Shown here piece by piece: positions 1 to 6,729 of a stretch of 13,913 nucleotides of DNA. The stretch lies in the NCBI GenBank assembly GCA_026417845.1, contig JAOACM010000054.1:1-13913 (forward strand), written 5' to 3'. Each line of letters starts with the position of its first letter. Position 1 is the stretch's first letter. Both the position numbers and the translations under genes were made by a program. The notes below the pieces were generated by a model. It did not search any database. It worked only from the letters and a program-made list of their open reading frames with translations, and was not told where the DNA came from. Source of the DNA: Planctomycetota bacterium (lineage in GTDB: Bacteria; Planctomycetota; SZUA-567; H5-PLA8; CALKMO01).

Positions 1-840
1 GTGTAGGCCAGCGCCTATCTCCCGGATGATCGCGATGGCAGCGTCCCGCATGTCCTGATATTCGCGGTCGGTCAGCGTCTGCGCCGGAGCGACGGTTATG
101 CTGTCGCCGGTGTGCACGCCCATGGGATCGAAATTCTCTATGGAGCAGATGATTACGACGTTATCCTTGCAGTCGCGCATCACCTCCAGCTCGAACTCCT
201 TCCATCCGATGACGGATTTTTCGATGAGTATCTGCCTGCGCATGCTCATGCGGAGGCCGAAATCGGCTATGCGGCGCAGGTCCTCTTCATTGCAGGCTAT
301 TCCGCCTCCGGTCCCGCCAAGCGTGAAAGCGGGACGGATGATGACCGGGTAGCCGATCTTCTCCGCCACGGCGAGCGCCTCGTCCACTGACGAGGCCAGT
401 CCGCTCGGCGGGACCTCCAGCCCTATCCGCAGCATGGCCGCCCGGAACTCTTCGCGGTCCTCCGCCTTCCTGATCGCGCGGCTGTCCGCTCCGATCATCT
501 CGACGCCGAACCGTTCCAGGACACCTGCCTCGGCCAGCTCCATCGCCACGTTCAGCCCCGTCTGGCCGCCCATGGTGGGCAGCAGCGCGTCGGGACGTTC
601 CTTCTCGATGACCGCGGCAACCACGTCCGCCGTCACGGGTTCGACATATGTCCTGTCGGCCATCTCGGGATCGGTCATGATGGTGGCGGGGTTCGAGTTT
701 ACGAGTATGACCTCGTAGCCTTCGGATCTTAGAGCCTTGCACGCCTGAGATCCCGAATAGTCAAACTCGCCGGCCTGGCCGATTACTATCGGGCCTGATC
801 CGATTACGAGTATCCTGCGGATGTCAGTTCTTTTCGGCAC
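1..840 (-). CDS. carB: Carbamoyl-phosphate synthase large subunit, N-terminal 280 residues (cut by window edge)
   Basis: The large subunit makes carbamoyl phosphate from bicarbonate, ATP and ammonia delivered by CarA, feeding pyrimidine and arginine synthesis in the cytosol. The visible part is the N-terminal pre-ATP-grasp domain and the start of the first ATP-grasp (carboxyphosphate) domain. It runs collinear with E. coli CarB: MPKRTDIRRILVIGSGPIVI at 1-20, GEFDYSG at 24-30, NSNPATIMTDPEMADRTY at 48-65, LPTMGGQTGLN at 87-97, IIRPAFTLGGTGGGIA at 167-182, and SIENFDPMGVHTGDSITVAP at 233-252. The start is GTG at 840-838, chosen because the family motif begins right there; a GGAGGG Shine-Dalgarno lies at 857-852, a rather long 11-12 nt upstream. 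About 790 residues are missing beyond base 1. It is the last visible gene of the leftward carA-guaA-pyrG-carB cluster, separated from pyrG by 324 nt. I see no frameshift. Confidence 0.97.
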   Translation of the reverse strand, partial: MPKRTDIRRILVIGSGPIVIGQAGEFDYSGSQACKALRSEGYEVILVNSNPATIMTDPEMADRTYVEPVTADVVAAVIEKERPDALLPTMGGQTGLNVAMELAEAGVLERFGVEMIGADSRAIRKAEDREEFRAAMLRIGLEVPPSGLASSVDEALAVAEKIGYPVIIRPAFTLGGTGGGIACNEEDLRRIADFGLRMSMRRQILIEKSVIGWKEFELEVMRDCKDNVVIICSIENFDPMGVHTGDSITVAPAQTLTDREYQDMRDAAIAIIREIGAGLH

Positions 841-1164
841 GTGTCCTGAGTCCCTCCAGGAAAGGCCTTTCTGCGCGACACCCGGACTTCACATCCCGGC
901 GCGCACCCGTTCCGGTACCCCACATCTATCAGTCCCGTTCCGGCAATATGGCCGGCACATCCTCCAGGAAGCCGCGCCTCAGAGATCGGCGGCGCGCAAC
1001 TATGATGTGCAACCGGTCGGCCCGCTCTGTGTCCGGACAACCAGAGGGTACCCGCGGCGGCATCAGGGCTTCGCACCGGACTTTTCAGCCTCTGTCGCTT
1101 CAGGCAAGGGGCACAGCCTGTCCCCGTTGCGCGGGAGCACCGCGATACGGCTACGCACCCGATA
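841..1164. other. Non-coding gap between pyrG and carB
   Basis: These 324 bases hold no convincing gene; the open frames crossing them are Arg/Ser/Gly/Pro-rich with no recognisable motif. Visible structure: a 10-bp direct repeat CCCGTTCCGG at 906-915 and 934-943; a second 10-bp direct repeat CCTCCAGGAA at 853-862 and 961-970, which on the minus strand reads TTCCTGGAGG and in its carB-proximal copy forms the carB ribosome binding site; a 6-bp inverted repeat CGCGCC (973-978) / GGCGCG (991-996); and a small hairpin GGGGCA...TGTCCCC at 1108-1125 just after the pyrG stop. No U-tract follows any of them, so none is a clear terminator. The gap could carry a separate carB promoter, but I cannot name a good one. 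Confidence 0.6.
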
Positions 1165-2769
1165 TCAGCCCTTCCGTCTGGCCAGCGCCGCACCGACAAA
1201 ATCGCGGAACAGCGGGTGCGGATCGAGCGGCCTGGATTTGAACTCCGGGTGCGACTGCACGCACACGAACCAGGGATGATCTTTCAGCTCCATCGCTTCG
1301 ACCAGCTTGCCGTCCGGCGACAGGCCCGAGAAGATCATTCCGGCCCGCTCGAACTTTTTCCGCATGGCGTTGTTGAACTCGTAGCGATGCCTGTGCCTCT
1401 CCGATACCCTTTCCTCGCCGTATGCGGCCCGCATCTTCGTGCCCGGCATGGTAATGCACGGATAGGCTCCCAGACGCATCGTACCGCCCATCTTCGTGAC
1501 GCGGCGCTGTTCGTCCATCAGGACGATCACCGGGTACCTGGTCCCTGAATCGAACTCTGTGCTGTTTGCCTTTTCCATCTTCAGTACATTCCTGGCGAAT
1601 TCTATCGCGGCGCACTGCATGCCGAGGCATATGCCGAGGAACGGCACGCGGTTTTCCCGCGCGTAGCGTATCGCCAGTATCTTGCCCTCTATCCCCCTGG
1701 ACCCGAACCCGCCCGGCACCAGTATCCCGTCGGCTCCCGCCAGCAGCTTTTCCGCTCCCTCCTTCTCCACCTGTTCGCTGTCCACGCGGTCCACTGCCGC
1801 CCTTGCCTTGTGGCGGATGCCAGCGTGAGCGAGCGCCTCGTAGATGGATTTGTACGAATCCTGCAGACGCACGTACTTTCCCACGACGGCAATCCTGACC
1901 TCCCGCTCCGGATTCCGTATCGTCTCCAGCATCCGCTCCCAGTCGGACAGGTCTATGCGGCGGGGACCGAGCCCCAGCTTCTTGGCCAAGTGGCCGTCTA
2001 TCCCCTGTCTGACGAGCTGCACCGGCACCTCGTATATCGAATACTCGACGTCTCTTTCCTCGAAGACCGCGTAGGGATCCACGTTGCAGAACAGGGATAT
2101 CTTCCTGCGCATGTCCTCGCTCATCGGCCGCTCGGTGCGCACGATCAGTACGTCGGGCTGGATTCCTATCTCGCGGAGCCGCCCGACGCTCTGCTGCGTC
2201 GGCTTGGTCTTCATCTCTCCCGCGGCGCGGATATAGGGGACCAGCGTCAGGTGTACATATATGACGTCCTCAGGGGGCACATCGAACCTGAACTGCCTTA
2301 TCGCCTCAAGGAACGGGAGCCCCTCTATGTCGCCTACCGTCCCTCCCACCTCGGTAATCACCACGTCTACTTCCTTCGTGGCAAGCCCCATGATGGCAGC
2401 CTTGATCTCGTCAGTAACATGAGGTATGACCTGGACGGTGTGGCCGAGGTAATCACCCCTGCGCTCCCTGGCTATCACAGCCTCGTATATCTGCCCGCTC
2501 GTATAGTTGCTCTTCCTCGTGCACGATATGCCCGTGTAGCGCTCATAGTGTCCGAGGTCCAGGTCGGTCTCGGCGCCGTCGTCGGTAACGAAAACCTCCC
2601 CGTGCTGGAACGGACTCATGGTGCCGGGATCCACGTTCAGGTAGGGGTCAAGTTTCTGAAGGGCGACGTTGAGCCCCACGCGCTTCAGTATCAGCCCGAG
2701 GGCGGCGCTGGTGATCCCCTTGCCGAGGGACGAGACCACGCCGCCAGTGATGAAGACGAATTTGGCCAC
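1165..2769 (-). CDS. pyrG: CTP synthase (glutamine-hydrolysing)
   Basis: This enzyme converts UTP to CTP with ATP and ammonia from glutamine, the last step of de novo pyrimidine nucleotide synthesis. With the GTG start at 2769-2767 it is 534 residues, the usual family length. The N-terminal synthase domain begins at once with FVFITGGVVSSLGKG (4-18), then QKLDPYLNVDPGTMSPFQHG (38-57) and ITEVGGTVGDIEG (138-150). The C-terminal class I amidotransferase domain (from about 290) has the nucleophile Cys381 in FLGICLGMQ and the His507/Glu509 pair in QSHPEF. The start was chosen from the family N-terminus and a GGGAG Shine-Dalgarno at 2779-2775, 5 nt upstream. The frame stays open further upstream to an ATG at 2877-2875 that overlaps the guaA stop (ATGA), which would add 36 residues of no recognised family. 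It lies third in the carA-guaA-pyrG-carB cluster. Confidence 0.96.
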   Translation of the reverse strand: MAKFVFITGGVVSSLGKGITSAALGLILKRVGLNVALQKLDPYLNVDPGTMSPFQHGEVFVTDDGAETDLDLGHYERYTGISCTRKSNYTSGQIYEAVIARERRGDYLGHTVQVIPHVTDEIKAAIMGLATKEVDVVITEVGGTVGDIEGLPFLEAIRQFRFDVPPEDVIYVHLTLVPYIRAAGEMKTKPTQQSVGRLREIGIQPDVLIVRTERPMSEDMRRKISLFCNVDPYAVFEERDVEYSIYEVPVQLVRQGIDGHLAKKLGLGPRRIDLSDWERMLETIRNPEREVRIAVVGKYVRLQDSYKSIYEALAHAGIRHKARAAVDRVDSEQVEKEGAEKLLAGADGILVPGGFGSRGIEGKILAIRYARENRVPFLGICLGMQCAAIEFARNVLKMEKANSTEFDSGTRYPVIVLMDEQRRVTKMGGTMRLGAYPCITMPGTKMRAAYGEERVSERHRHRYEFNNAMRKKFERAGMIFSGLSPDGKLVEAMELKDHPWFVCVQSHPEFKSRPLDPHPLFRDFVGAALARRKG

Positions 2770-2873
2770 GACTGCTCCCGCGTTCACGATCGCCGGGCGG
2801 AACCCCGCCCCGCCAGAGTCGGCGATAGGATCCGTCTCGTCGGCCGCGCTCCGCCGACGGTCCCGCCAGACGA

Positions 2874-4418
2874 TCATTCCCACTCTATGGTGCCGGGCGG
2901 TTTAGAGCTGATATCGTAGACGACCCTGTTTATCCCCCTGACCTCGTTGACTATCCTGGCCGATATACGTGCCAGCAGGTCGTGGGGAAGCCTGGCCCAG
3001 TCGGCGGTCATCCCGTCTCTGCTCGTTACAGCCCTTACGACAATCACCTCAGAATATGTCCTTTCGTCTCCCATCACCCCCACCGTGCGCACCGGCAGCA
3101 GCGCCGCGAAATACTGCCATACCTCCCTGCCGGTGTCGTACGCGTCTATCTCCTCGCGTACGATCAGGTCGGCGCGGCGCAGCAGATCCAGGCGCGCCTC
3201 GGTCACCTCCCCGATCACGCGCACCGCCAGACCGGGCCCGGGGAAGGGCTGGCGGCTTACGATCTTCTCCGGCAGGCCCAGCGCCCGCCCGACCTCGCGC
3301 ACCTCGTCCTTGAACAGTTCCCTCAGAGGCTCGATAAGTTCGAACTTCATATCTGCCGGCAAGCCGCCTACATTGTGGTGCGTCTTTATCGTCACGGACG
3401 GCCCGCCGCGCGGCGAGGCGCTTTCGATAACATCAGGGTAGAGCGTCCCCTGGGCCAGGAAACGCGGCCTGCCGATCTTTTCGGCCTCTTCGAGAAAGAC
3501 GTCTATGAATGTTCTGCCTATCCGCTTCCGCTTCTCTTCCGGACACTCAACCCCTTTCAGCGCCGCCAGAAACTTAGCCTTCGCGTCAACGGCCACGATG
3601 TTCAGCGGGTAGTCCTTCGTGAACATCCGGCGTATCTCTTCGGCCTCGCCGTGCCTCAGCAGCCCGTTGTCCACGAACACGGCCGTAAAGCGGTCCCCTA
3701 TGGCGCGATGGAGGAGGGTGGCGGTGACGGACGAATCCACGCCGCCGGACAGAGCGCAGATTACCCGATCCGACGGCCCGACACGGGCGCGGATCTTCTC
3801 TATCGCCTCGGCGATGAACGACGAGACCTGCCAGTCGCCGCGCAATCCGGCCACCCCGAACAGGAAGTTGCGGAGGATGTCCATGCCGCGAGGCGTGTTG
3901 GTCACCTCCGGATGGAACTGGACGCCGTAAAGTCTTCTTTCCGGGCAGCCAACTGCAGCAAAGGCGCAATTGGCCGTTTCCGCAAGGACGCGGAACCCCG
4001 GCGGAAGGACCTCGACTGCGTCGCCGTGGCTCATCCATACGTCCAGCCTGTCCGGAAGGCCATCCAACAGGCCGGCGCGATCCCTGACGCGCAGCTCGGC
4101 CGGTCCGTATTCGCCGGCCCGCCCCTTCCTGACGGTTCCGCCCATCGCCTGCGTCATAAGCTGCATTCCGTAACAGATCCCCAGGACCGGAATGCCCAGC
4201 GAGAATATCCCCTCATCGGCCCTGGGCGCGCCGGGCTGGAAAACCGACGCCGGTCCACCCGACAGGATTATCGCGCCGGCCCGGACGCCGGCGACCGTCG
4301 CGGCCGGGATGTCGTGCCGGACGATCTCGCAATAAACGTTGAGCTGGCGTACCCGGCGGGCTATCAGCTGGGTGTACTGCGAGCCGAAATCGAGGATGAG
4401 CACCCGTTCGTGACTCAC
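2874..4418 (-). CDS. guaA: GMP synthase (glutamine-hydrolysing)
   Basis: GuaA aminates XMP to GMP using ATP and glutamine, the last step of guanine nucleotide synthesis. The 514-residue product has the full three-part layout: a class I amidotransferase domain (1-190, VLILDFGSQYTQLIARRVR at 6-24, nucleophile Cys82 in GICYGMQ, His169/Glu171 in FHPEV), an ATP-pyrophosphatase domain with the P-loop SGGVDSS at 224-230, and the C-terminal dimerisation domain with PFPGPGLAVRV, ending in PPGTIEWE. The start is GTG at 4418-4416, sharing the four bases GTGA (4415-4418) with the carA stop; a G-rich AAGGGGGTG inside the end of carA acts as ribosome binding site. This overlap predicts translational coupling to carA. 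Another GTG five codons downstream is possible but less economical. No key residue is missing. Confidence 0.97.
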   Translation of the reverse strand: MSHERVLILDFGSQYTQLIARRVRQLNVYCEIVRHDIPAATVAGVRAGAIILSGGPASVFQPGAPRADEGIFSLGIPVLGICYGMQLMTQAMGGTVRKGRAGEYGPAELRVRDRAGLLDGLPDRLDVWMSHGDAVEVLPPGFRVLAETANCAFAAVGCPERRLYGVQFHPEVTNTPRGMDILRNFLFGVAGLRGDWQVSSFIAEAIEKIRARVGPSDRVICALSGGVDSSVTATLLHRAIGDRFTAVFVDNGLLRHGEAEEIRRMFTKDYPLNIVAVDAKAKFLAALKGVECPEEKRKRIGRTFIDVFLEEAEKIGRPRFLAQGTLYPDVIESASPRGGPSVTIKTHHNVGGLPADMKFELIEPLRELFKDEVREVGRALGLPEKIVSRQPFPGPGLAVRVIGEVTEARLDLLRRADLIVREEIDAYDTGREVWQYFAALLPVRTVGVMGDERTYSEVIVVRAVTSRDGMTADWARLPHDLLARISARIVNEVRGINRVVYDISSKPPGTIEWE

Positions 4419-5527
4419 GACAGGCTCACCCCCTTCCGCCCGGCCATCATCTCCGCGAAACGCCGGAACAGGTGCCGCGCATCGTGGGGACCCGGAGCCG
4501 CCTCGGGATGGTACTGGACCGCAAAAGCCGGTACCTTCCTGAATCGCAGCCCCTCCACCGTCCCGTCATACAGGTTCAGGTGCGTGACTTCGGCAACGTC
4601 AGGGTCAAGCGACCCGGCGTCAACCGCGTAGCCGTGATTCTGGGATGTTATGTCAATGCGCCCCGTTGCCAGTTCCTTGACCGGATGATTCGCTCCCCTG
4701 TGGCCGAATTTCAGCTTGTAGGTCCTGCCGCCGGCAGCCAGGCCCATAATCTGATGGCCAAGGCATATCCCGAATATCGGTATCTCCCCCAGAAGATCGC
4801 GCACCGTGGAGACCAGATAGCTGCAGACAGCCGGGTCGCCCGGCCCGTTGGAAAGGAAAAGCCCGTCCGGCTTCAGCGACATTATTTCCGCGGCGGAGGC
4901 ATCGGCCCGCGCCAACGTAACCACGCAGCCGGATGTCTCCAGCAACCTCAGTATGTTCCGCTTGCAGCCGCAATCCACCGCCACCACCCGGAACGGCTTT
5001 TCTCCATCCCCACTGCCTCGCCAGCCCCGGGATGCGCGACATGTAACTTCGCGCACAAGGTCGCGTTCAGAAAGACCGGGCGAGGCCTTAGCCTTTGCTG
5101 CCAGCCTGGCCTCATCATGGTCGAGCGTCGAGATGATGGCCTTCATTGCTCCGCGGGACCTGATGTGCCTCGTTATCGCCCGCGTGTCCACCCCCTCGAC
5201 AGCCACCACGCCGCGCCTCGAAAGATACTCGCGGAGCGTCTCGCGGTTGCGCCAGTTCGACGCCAGCCTGCTCGCCTCGCGCACCACGAATCCTTCGACC
5301 TGCGGCCCATCAGCCTCTTCATCCTCCGGGTTCGTGCCATAGTTGCCGATCAGCGGGCATGTCATTACAACTATCTGGCCTTTGTAGGATGGGTCCGTAA
5401 GTATCTCCTGATAGCCGCACATGGATGTGTTGAAAACGATCTCGCCCGTCCTTTCGCCGGCGGCGCCGAACGAAAGTCCGTGGAATACCCGACCGTCTTC
5501 CAACGCTATGGTGGCTCGCGGATGCAT
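4415..5527 (-). CDS. carA: Carbamoyl-phosphate synthase small (glutaminase) subunit
   Basis: CarA hydrolyses glutamine and passes ammonia through a tunnel to CarB. The 370-residue product has the CPSase small-chain N-terminal domain (1-150, with GEIVFNTSMCGYQEILTDPS at 28-47 and CPLIGNYGTN at 57-66) and a class I amidotransferase domain (about 178-360): LSNGPGDP at 225-232, nucleophile Cys255 in FGICLGHQ, TSQNHGYAV at 294-302, and His340/Glu342 in QYHPEA. The start is ATG at 5527-5525, preceded by AAAGGAAAG about 6 nt upstream; an in-frame GTG 20 codons earlier lacks family support. It is the first gene of the leftward cluster. Its partner carB is not adjacent but two genes away, behind guaA and pyrG. 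A strong-looking promoter about 350 nt upstream (5884-5911) suggests a long leader. Confidence 0.97.
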   Translation of the reverse strand: MHPRATIALEDGRVFHGLSFGAAGERTGEIVFNTSMCGYQEILTDPSYKGQIVVMTCPLIGNYGTNPEDEEADGPQVEGFVVREASRLASNWRNRETLREYLSRRGVVAVEGVDTRAITRHIRSRGAMKAIISTLDHDEARLAAKAKASPGLSERDLVREVTCRASRGWRGSGDGEKPFRVVAVDCGCKRNILRLLETSGCVVTLARADASAAEIMSLKPDGLFLSNGPGDPAVCSYLVSTVRDLLGEIPIFGICLGHQIMGLAAGGRTYKLKFGHRGANHPVKELATGRIDITSQNHGYAVDAGSLDPDVAEVTHLNLYDGTVEGLRFRKVPAFAVQYHPEAAPGPHDARHLFRRFAEMMAGRKGVSLS

Positions 5528-5568
5528 GTTCTTTCCTTTGCCTGGTCGCACCTGTCCCGTATCGTCCA

Positions 5569-5584
5569 CCGGCAGGCCAGCCGG
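5569..5584 (-). promoter_or_regulatory. Hairpin in the carA leader
   Basis: A perfect 5-bp inverted repeat CCGGC / GCCGG with a 6-nt loop lies about 42 nt upstream of the carA start, inside the predicted leader. It is short and GC-rich, so chance is possible. It is listed because it sits between the promoter and the ribosome binding site. Confidence 0.3.
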
Positions 5585-5822
5585 CATCCGGTCTCTCAGG
5601 CCCGCTTCTTTTGAAGTGCGACGCCCCCCCTTTCATTATCTGTCAGCGCCGGCTTCCGCTCCCGCGATGCTTTGAAGCCCGCTGCCGCGTCACGCTGCAG
5701 CTCTCTGGCGCTCCTGCTAACATCGGGCTGCGCCATCTCTTGTGCCGGCCCCTGCGCGACATGCGCGGGCAGGCTGCACCCTGACTTCCACCGGCGGACC
5801 TTGGGGAGTTCAAAGCCATCGG

Positions 5823-5868
5823 AGTCGGCGGACGGGAATCGTCCATCCGCAACCCCGCCCAGCCGACT
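5823..5868 (-). promoter_or_regulatory. Nested inverted repeat at the 5' end of the predicted carA leader
   Basis: A perfect 7-bp inverted repeat AGTCGGC (5823-5829) / GCCGACT (5862-5868) encloses a second stem GGACG (5830-5834) / CGTCC (5840-5844) with a 5-nt loop. On the minus strand this lies about 10-55 nt after the predicted transcription start and about 300 nt before carA. It could fold as one RNA domain at the front of the leader. No U-tract follows, so it is not a simple terminator. I do not recognise a known riboswitch or a PyrR-type site in it. Confidence 0.4.
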
Positions 5869-5883
5869 TTTCTTGGGGACCGC

Positions 5884-5911
5884 AACATATCATAACAGCT
5901 GCGCGAGTCAA
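5884..5911 (-). promoter_or_regulatory. Sigma-70-like promoter for the carA-guaA-pyrG-carB cluster
   Basis: On the minus strand, TTGACT (5911-5906; 5 of 6 consensus bases) is followed after 16 nt by TATGTT (5889-5884; 4 of 6). The -35 is preceded by an A/T-rich run (TTTTTTCTTTA, 5922-5912) resembling an UP element, in an otherwise very GC-rich region. The predicted start near 5877 leaves a leader of about 350 nt before carA. Confidence 0.5.
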
Positions 5912-6451
5912 TAAAGAAAAAACCAGGGCGAGCCGGTTGCGATGTCCCCGGACGATAGGAAGATTTGCGCGGGCGGCGTGGGGAGTATCTCAGCTCTTCA
6001 GAGGGGATCCGCTCCCGCCGGATTGTGTTTTTCGCGATTTTTACCCCCAAGCGGCTTTCGGAGAGCGCCAGCGGTAAACCTGCGCGCGCCATTTCCGCAA
6101 CCGTCCGTAGCGTTCCCTCTGACAATCGCCTCCAGCGGACCAGAAGCGCAACCGGCCTGCACGCCGGGCACACAACCCACGGAAACGGGCGGAGCACGCG
6201 CCATCCGGCTGCGCGGACGCCGGAGTCAGAGCATATCACGCCGGGATCGCAGGCGTCGGATTGCTCTCCGGAAGATGGCGTTCCGCGAATCCGGAGGTCC
6301 CACCGTGAGGCTCGCCGCGCGACGCCATGATCCTTATTCCTCCGCAGCCGGCCAATCAAGCCGTGCGCACTGTCCGCCGTCCAATTGCCGCGGGAACCGG
6401 ACTTTGGACTGGATTTCGGACTGGACGCGGCAGAAACCCTGGGCGCCACGG

Positions 6452-6492
6452 CGCCGCAAAGTCGAGATGGCAAAGCCGTAAGTTTTGCGGCG
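6452..6492. repeat. 9-bp perfect inverted repeat upstream of the fold-back element
   Basis: CGCCGCAAA (6452-6460) and TTTGCGGCG (6484-6492) are perfect reverse complements separated by 23 nt. The interval contains GGCAAAGCCGTAAG, which resembles part of the terminal repeat of the adjacent fold-back element (GCCGTAA). It starts 77 nt before that element. It could be an operator, a hairpin, or a remnant of a related repeat. Confidence 0.4.
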
Positions 6493-6528
6493 GGAAGTTT
6501 TCGGATAAGCTTTTATCAGGAAGGGGGA

Positions 6529-6678
6529 GCATGGTCGTAACTGCGGAGCTGCGGGATGTGCGGGAGCTGGAGACTGGATCCGCCACCGCCCGCCCTGTTC
6601 GCAGGGCGCGGTATGTACGCCTCGGGTGCGCCCATCCACGAGCCGCTCCGAAGGCTTTGCGTTTACGGCCATGCGCCC
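6529..6678 (+). repeat. Dispersed fold-back repeat element, copy A
   Basis: This 150-nt stretch is matched by a 149-nt stretch at 11924-12072 in the same orientation. The first 31 nt align at about 26 positions, the last 29 at about 24 (shared GAAGGCTTTG and CGGCCATGCGCCC), with weaker similarity between. The ends are inverted repeats of each other: GCATGGTCGTAACTGC (6529-6544) against the complement of 6659-6674, GCATGGCCGTAAACGC, 13-14 of 16 matching. The centre holds a strong hairpin CGCCCTG-TTCG-CAGGGCG (6591-6608), extendable by ACCG/CGGT across a 2-nt bulge to 6585-6612. There is no coding capacity and I do not recognise a known family. It ends 52 nt before the start of the metallopeptidase gene. 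Size and palindromic layout resemble ERIC or MITE-type intergenic repeats. Confidence 0.75.
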
Positions 6679-6695
6679 TCAGGAATATCGCGCGC

Positions 6696-6723
6696 TTGAT
6701 TCCCGCCGCGGAGGGGGTAGTAT
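6696..6723 (+). promoter_or_regulatory. Putative promoter of the metallopeptidase gene, possibly leaderless
   Basis: TTGATT (6696-6701) and TAGTAT (6718-6723) are 16 nt apart. The -10 ends six bases before the ATG at 6730, so transcription would begin at or next to the start codon. A GGAGGGGG at 6710-6717 is too far from the ATG (12 nt) to be an ideal ribosome binding site. An inverted repeat GGAAT (6682-6686) / ATTCC (6699-6703) overlaps the -35 and could be an operator. Confidence 0.35.
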
Positions 6724-6729
6724 AAGAGT

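Larger units (their letters stand above)
5528..6729. other. 1.2-kb intergenic region between divergent carA and metallopeptidase genes
   Basis: I find no credible gene here. Long open frames exist on both strands (for example 5643-6473 minus and 5942-6481 plus), but their translations are Arg/Pro/Ser/Gly-rich without conserved blocks or a good start. What is there: a structured carA leader (5528-5877) with hairpins at 5569-5584 and 5823-5868; a leftward promoter at 5884-5911 in the only AT-rich stretch; a bulged GC hairpin at 5975-6019 followed by a T-run at 6028-6032; a two-unit imperfect tandem repeat (TTTGGACTGGA / TTTCGGACTGGA) at 6403-6425; a 9-bp inverted repeat at 6452-6492; a small AT hairpin GATAA-GCTT-TTATC at 6504-6517; the fold-back repeat at 6529-6678; and a rightward promoter at 6696-6723. 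Confidence 0.6.

Noticed and set aside
1810..2919. 369-codon plus-strand frame opposite pyrG
   Set aside because: Antisense shadow of a fully conserved CTP synthase.
2982..4631. 549-codon open frame on the plus strand, opposite guaA
   Set aside because: It lies antisense to an intact GMP synthase with all catalytic motifs. Its translation has no family features, and long antisense frames are expected at this GC content.
4472..5614. 380-codon plus-strand frame opposite carA
   Set aside because: Antisense shadow of a complete CarA; low-complexity Arg/Pro-rich translation.
5590..5620. CTGAGAG in the carA leader resembling part of a TPP riboswitch
   Set aside because: The second conserved half of the TPP aptamer (ACCTGATC...TAATGCCAGCG) is absent, and nucleotide genes are not typical TPP targets.
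5800..5860. Possible third, reversed copy of the fold-back repeat (CAAAGCC.TCGGAG.CGGC)
   Set aside because: Only about 16 bases match copy A in reverse orientation. Neither terminus is present, so chance similarity in GC-rich DNA is likelier.
5966..6045. Possible tRNA or small structured RNA near the T-runs
   Set aside because: No T-loop GGTTCRA-type sequence, no cloverleaf pairing and no CCA end. Only a bulged hairpin remains, mentioned as part of the unexplained region.
5643..6473. 276-codon minus-strand frame upstream of carA
   Set aside because: No conserved block, Arg/Ser/Pro-rich composition, and it runs over the carA promoter and leader.
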